From Planctomycetota bacterium (GTDB taxonomy: Bacteria; Planctomycetota; Phycisphaerae; Sedimentisphaerales; Anaerohalosphaeraceae), in assembly GCA_029552545.1 (NCBI GenBank), contig JAKPDO010000050.1:1-64000 (forward strand): DNA of 64,000 nucleotides, written 5' to 3'. Positions within the stretch are counted from its first letter, which is position 1; every line of letters begins with the position of its first letter. A program made the position numbers and the translations under genes. Under the pieces are notes generated by a model. It was not told where the DNA came from. It did not search any database and saw only the letters and a program-made list of their open reading frames with translations. Shown here one piece after another: positions 61,159 to 64,000 of the stretch.

Positions 61159-61926
61159 TTGGTTCAGATGACATTGCTGGAAGCCGAAGGGCTTGTGAAG
61201 AAATATTCCGGACGGACGGTCGTGGATCAGGTTTATCTTACGGTGCCGCAGCGTTCGATTGTGGGCCTTTTGGGACGCAACGGGGCGGGCAAGACGACCA
61301 CATTCCGGATGGTAATGGGGATGATTGAGCCGGACGGGGGGCGGGTGCTCTTTGAGGGGGTGGATGTGACGCGGATGCCGATGTACCGCCGGGCCCGGAT
61401 GGGGATGGGGTATCTGTCGCAGGAGCCCAGCGTCTTCGGACGGATGACGGCGGAGGAGAATCTGGCGGCCATCCTCGAGATGACGACGGCGGGCCGCCGA
61501 CAGGTGCGGGAGCGGACGGAGGAGCTGCTGGGCCGATATGCCCTCACGGAGGTGCGGCATACGCAGGCGCGGATGCTCTCGGGCGGAGAGCGCAGGCGGC
61601 TGGAGATTGCGCGGGCGATGGCGCTGCGTCCGGCCCTGCTGCTCCTGGATGAGCCCTTCAGCGGGGTGGACCCGATTGGGGTGGAGGAGCTGCAGGGGGA
61701 GATTCGGCGGCTGGCCGCCGGCGGCGTGAGCGTGCTGATTACGGACCACAACGTCGAGCGGACGCTGGAGGTGGTGGACAAGGCGTACATTATCGACCAT
61801 GGGAAAGTGATTGCCGAGGGCACGCCGAAAGAGATTGTGCACAACGAGCTGGTGCGGCGCAGCTATCTGGGGCAGTCGTTTCGGATGGATGAGTTTGACA
61901 AACCTTCCAGCCCCTGGGTGGGGTGA
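61159..61926 (+). CDS. lptB: LPS export ABC transporter ATPase LptB
   Basis: 255-residue ABC ATPase powering lipopolysaccharide extraction from the inner membrane. Walker A is GRNGAGKTT, the Q-loop is in LSQEPSVFG, the signature is LSGGERRRLE and Walker B is LLLLDEPFSGVDP. The C terminus has RRSYLGQSFRM, the LptB type. The TTG 61159 start is chosen because GGGAGA lies 7 bases upstream; ATG 61168 is the alternative. def follows 6 bases after the stop. lptA/C are not adjacent. Confidence 0.9.
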   Translation: MVQMTLLEAEGLVKKYSGRTVVDQVYLTVPQRSIVGLLGRNGAGKTTTFRMVMGMIEPDGGRVLFEGVDVTRMPMYRRARMGMGYLSQEPSVFGRMTAEENLAAILEMTTAGRRQVRERTEELLGRYALTEVRHTQARMLSGGERRRLEIARAMALRPALLLLDEPFSGVDPIGVEELQGEIRRLAAGGVSVLITDHNVERTLEVVDKAYIIDHGKVIAEGTPKEIVHNELVRRSYLGQSFRMDEFDKPSSPWVG

Positions 61927-61932
61927 GGACCT

Positions 61933-62451
61933 ATGGCGGAAATAGAGTGCAGAATGACGCGGTATCCGGCGGGGGTGCTGGCGAAAAAAGCGCGGCCGGT
62001 GGAAAAAATCGACGACTCGATTCGGGCCCTGGCGGAGCGGATGAAAGACCTGATGGTTGAGCACAAGGGAGTGGGGCTGGCCGGCCCGCAGGCGGGGGTG
62101 GATTTGCGGATTTTTGTCGTCTCGGTGGACGGCACGAAAGAACACGCCAAGGTCTATATCAATCCGGAGATTCAGGTCAGCGGCGGTCTGGAGGAGCATG
62201 AAGAGGGGTGTCTGTCGCTGCCGGGCATCTGGGGCAAGGTCCGCCGCTACAAAAAGTGCACGGTGACAGCGACGGATTTAGAGGGGCGGCGCTTTACGGA
62301 GGAAGGCGAAGGGCTTTTGGCACGGGCCTTTCAGCACGAATATGACCATCTGGAGGGGATTCTGATTAAAGACCGGCTGAGTGCGGCGGCCAAACTACGC
62401 GCCCGCAAACGGCTTAAAGAACTGGAAGAAGCGGCTGGTTCGGAATCGTAA
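61933..62451 (+). CDS. def: Peptide deformylase
   Basis: 172-residue metalloenzyme removing the formyl group from nascent proteins. The three motifs are present: GVGLAGPQ, EEGCLSLPG and QHEYDHLEG with metal ligands Cys and two His. It follows lptB by 6 bases and precedes acpS by 30. Confidence 0.95.
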   Translation: MAEIECRMTRYPAGVLAKKARPVEKIDDSIRALAERMKDLMVEHKGVGLAGPQAGVDLRIFVVSVDGTKEHAKVYINPEIQVSGGLEEHEEGCLSLPGIWGKVRRYKKCTVTATDLEGRRFTEEGEGLLARAFQHEYDHLEGILIKDRLSAAAKLRARKRLKELEEAAGSES

Positions 62452-62481
62452 GCGGGCTGGGCGGGATGCCTTCGGGACTTT

Positions 62482-62877
62482 ATGAAGATTCTGGCACACG
62501 GGATTGATTTGGTGGAGTTCGGCCGGCTCGAGCAGCTGCTTCAGCGGCACGGGGCGCGGGCGATGGAGCGGATTTTTACGGCGAAGGAGCAGGCGGATGC
62601 CCAGGGCCTTCGCAACCACCTGGAGCGGCTGGCGGGGCGGTTTGCTGCCAAGGAGGCGGTGATGAAGCTGGTCGGCAGCGGCTGGCGGGACGGCGTGGCC
62701 TGGACGGATGTGGAGGTGGTCAATGATGTCGCGGGCCGGCCTGTGGTGAATCTGACCGGCCGCCTGAAGGAGCTGGCTGAAAAACAGGGAATCGAGCAAA
62801 TCACGCTGAGCATCACACACACAGACCGGTTTGCGATTGCCTCAGCGGTTGCGTTGGCCGAAGCCAAACCTTCGTAA
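62482..62877 (+). CDS. acpS: Holo-[acyl-carrier-protein] synthase
   Basis: 131-residue phosphopantetheinyl transferase activating ACP for fatty acid synthesis. GIDLVEFGRLEQ carries the Mg-binding Asp, ERIFTAKEQAD follows, and RFAAKEAVMKLVG has the conserved Glu and Lys. It is the last gene of the lptB-def-acpS run and converges with the PilZ gene. Confidence 0.95.
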   Translation: MKILAHGIDLVEFGRLEQLLQRHGARAMERIFTAKEQADAQGLRNHLERLAGRFAAKEAVMKLVGSGWRDGVAWTDVEVVNDVAGRPVVNLTGRLKELAEKQGIEQITLSITHTDRFAIASAVALAEAKPS

Positions 62878-62889
62878 AACCGGGCGGAT

Positions 62890-63210
62890 TTATTCGAGGA
62901 TGGGGGCCTTGAGGACTTCCAATTCCTCCGCCGTGAGGGCATCCGTGAAGGCAACGGCCTGGCCGCGGGCGCGGGGCTGATAGGGGTCGATTCGGCGGCA
63001 GCGTCGCTGGATGGTTCGCCCGTCAGGCAGGCGGAAGGTGAGGATGCCGTTTTGGAACGGAATGGCATTGGCGAAGATATAGGCCCCGCTTTGACTGATG
63101 TTCAGAACAAACCCTTCGGTGTGCAGGTCGGAATCTTCGGCACTGATGGCCGCCCGGACATCTTCGCGGGCTTTGTAGCGAACACTTTTTCTTCGTTCTT
63201 CCATCTGCAT
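62890..63210 (-). CDS. PilZ-domain protein
   Basis: 106 residues. The c-di-GMP-binding signatures are RRKSVRY (RxxxR) near residue 7 and NISQSGAY (NxSxxG) near 38. It probably relays c-di-GMP signals, or is a PilZ-like structural unit. ATG 63210 follows AAGGG. It lies 84 bases downstream of mtnP. Confidence 0.8.
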   Translation of the reverse strand: MQMEERRKSVRYKAREDVRAAISAEDSDLHTEGFVLNISQSGAYIFANAIPFQNGILTFRLPDGRTIQRRCRRIDPYQPRARGQAVAFTDALTAEELEVLKAPILE

Positions 63211-63293
63211 TTGTCGGCCCTTGTCTTTGTCATTGTGCGTTTGCGGAACGATATTATAAATTATCGGCAGAAAGGAGCAATTTTTTCGCTGTT

Positions 63294-64000
63294 TTATTCC
63301 CACAGAGGGCGCAGGCGTCTGCGTTCGTCGGCGTTTTGGGCTTCGGGTCTTGTCCAGACAGCCAGCTCGAGGGCGTGCCGGCAGGGGCATCGGTCATCCG
63401 CAAGCGGTTCACCGCCTGCCAGCAGTTCTTCAAGCAGGCGGACGGCATTGTCCGTGGCGGTGTGCAGATTGCCGATGATTTCCTGCAGAAGGGACTGCTG
63501 GGACTGGTTGGGGTCGTGGGGCCGCCAGCAGTCGTAATCGGTAATCAGGGCCAGCAGGGCATAGCACATCTGGGCTTCGCGGGCGAGTTTGGCCTCGGGC
63601 AGGGCGGTCATTCCTATCAGGTCGGCCCCCCACTGCCGGTGCATCTGAGATTCGGCGCGGGTGGAAAACTGGGGCCCTTCCATGCAGACGTAGGTGCCGG
63701 ACGGATGGACCGGAAAGGGGAGTCGGCGGCTGACGTGAAGGAGCTGCCGGCGAAGCCGAGCGCAGCAGGGCTGGGCGAACTCAACGTGGACAGCGCCGAG
63801 GGCGTCAAAGAAACTGGACTGACGGCGGAAGGTCTTGTCGATAAACTGGTCAGCCAAAACGACTTCTTTGGGGGCGTATTCCTCCCGGAGAGAGCCGACG
63901 GCTCCGCTGGCAAGAATGGTGCGCACGCCGAGAGATTTAAGGGCAAAGATGTTGGCGGCATACGGAATGCGGGAAGGGTTCAGGCAATGTCCCTGGCCGT
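63294..64000 (-). CDS. mtnP: S-methyl-5'-thioadenosine phosphorylase, partial
   Basis: The C-terminal 235 or so residues; the gene begins beyond the right edge. The family motifs are GQGHCLNPSRIPYAANIFAL, where the usual HGRGH reads GQGH at the edge, then CMEGPQFSTRAESQ, GADLIGMTALPEAKLAREA and ALITDYDCWRP. It phosphorolyses methylthioadenosine formed in polyamine synthesis, for methionine salvage. nspC elsewhere in the window shows polyamine production. Confidence 0.9.
   Translation of the reverse strand, partial: GQGHCLNPSRIPYAANIFALKSLGVRTILASGAVGSLREEYAPKEVVLADQFIDKTFRRQSSFFDALGAVHVEFAQPCCARLRRQLLHVSRRLPFPVHPSGTYVCMEGPQFSTRAESQMHRQWGADLIGMTALPEAKLAREAQMCYALLALITDYDCWRPHDPNQSQQSLLQEIIGNLHTATDNAVRLLEELLAGGEPLADDRCPCRHALELAVWTRPEAQNADERRRLRPLWE

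Overview
The window is chromosomal DNA of moderately high GC from a Gram-negative bacterium. It most likely comes from a planctomycete of the Phycisphaerae / Sedimentisphaerales type; this is an inference from gene content. The evidence is dockerin-like D-x-N/D-G-D...W-L modules on secreted proteins (two genes), LamG, beta-helix and GH43-type secreted proteins, paired ECF sigma factors with membrane-anchored partners, and a DUF4954 protein. An LPS-bearing outer membrane is implied by hldD and lptB, and menaquinone respiration by menA and ubiE. No rRNA, tRNA, CRISPR array, prophage or intact insertion sequence was seen.

Layout. 1-3.3 kb: the 3' end of an unknown gene, a repeat-rich intergenic stretch, an RNase HII-like gene, a probable small RNA, and a lexA unit preceded by a GTTC-N7-GTTC direct repeat. 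3.3-11 kb: mfd, a large LamG/metalloprotease-like secreted protein (minus strand), a Nudix hydrolase and a secreted redoxin-like protein. 11-14.5 kb: a MATE transporter and lepA, followed by a striking 46-bp palindrome. 14.5-26 kb, minus strand: a lipid/quinone/tRNA run psd-pssA-hemW-truD-menA-ubiE, preceded by rnr, DUF4954 and a SIS-domain protein. 26-33 kb, plus strand: a fused kinase-like/deoxyribosyltransferase-like gene, then deoC, pabB, pabC, nif3-like, scpB and mutY, tightly packed and partly overlapping.

33-44 kb: an NfeD-like/flotillin pair, a glycine-zipper lipoprotein, dapB, a 50-residue bTHX ribosomal protein, nspC, an odd secreted protein with an N-terminal dockerin-like module, a TPR/DUF502/CaCA cluster, a Bax-inhibitor-1 protein and a DUF2784 protein. 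44-50.5 kb, minus strand: a GH43-like protein, a 24-bp tandem repeat running into the end of tyrS, tyrS, an SGNH/beta-helix protein, a membrane hydrolase-like protein and hldD. 50.6-54.2 kb: two adjacent sigma factor/membrane partner modules. 54.4-60.9 kb: an FHA-histidine kinase, mnmE, yidC, a metallophosphoesterase and a GcvT-like protein. 61-64 kb: lptB, def and acpS on the plus strand, then a PilZ protein and the 3' part of mtnP on the minus strand.

Most genes are housekeeping and recognisable. The less ordinary items are the lexA operator and overlapping upstream ORF, the candidate anti-Shine-Dalgarno small RNA, the kinase-like/NDT-like fusion beside deoC, the DUF4954-SIS pair, the 46-bp palindrome and the tyrS-derived tandem repeat. 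Functional statements rest on motif recognition by eye; no database search was possible.
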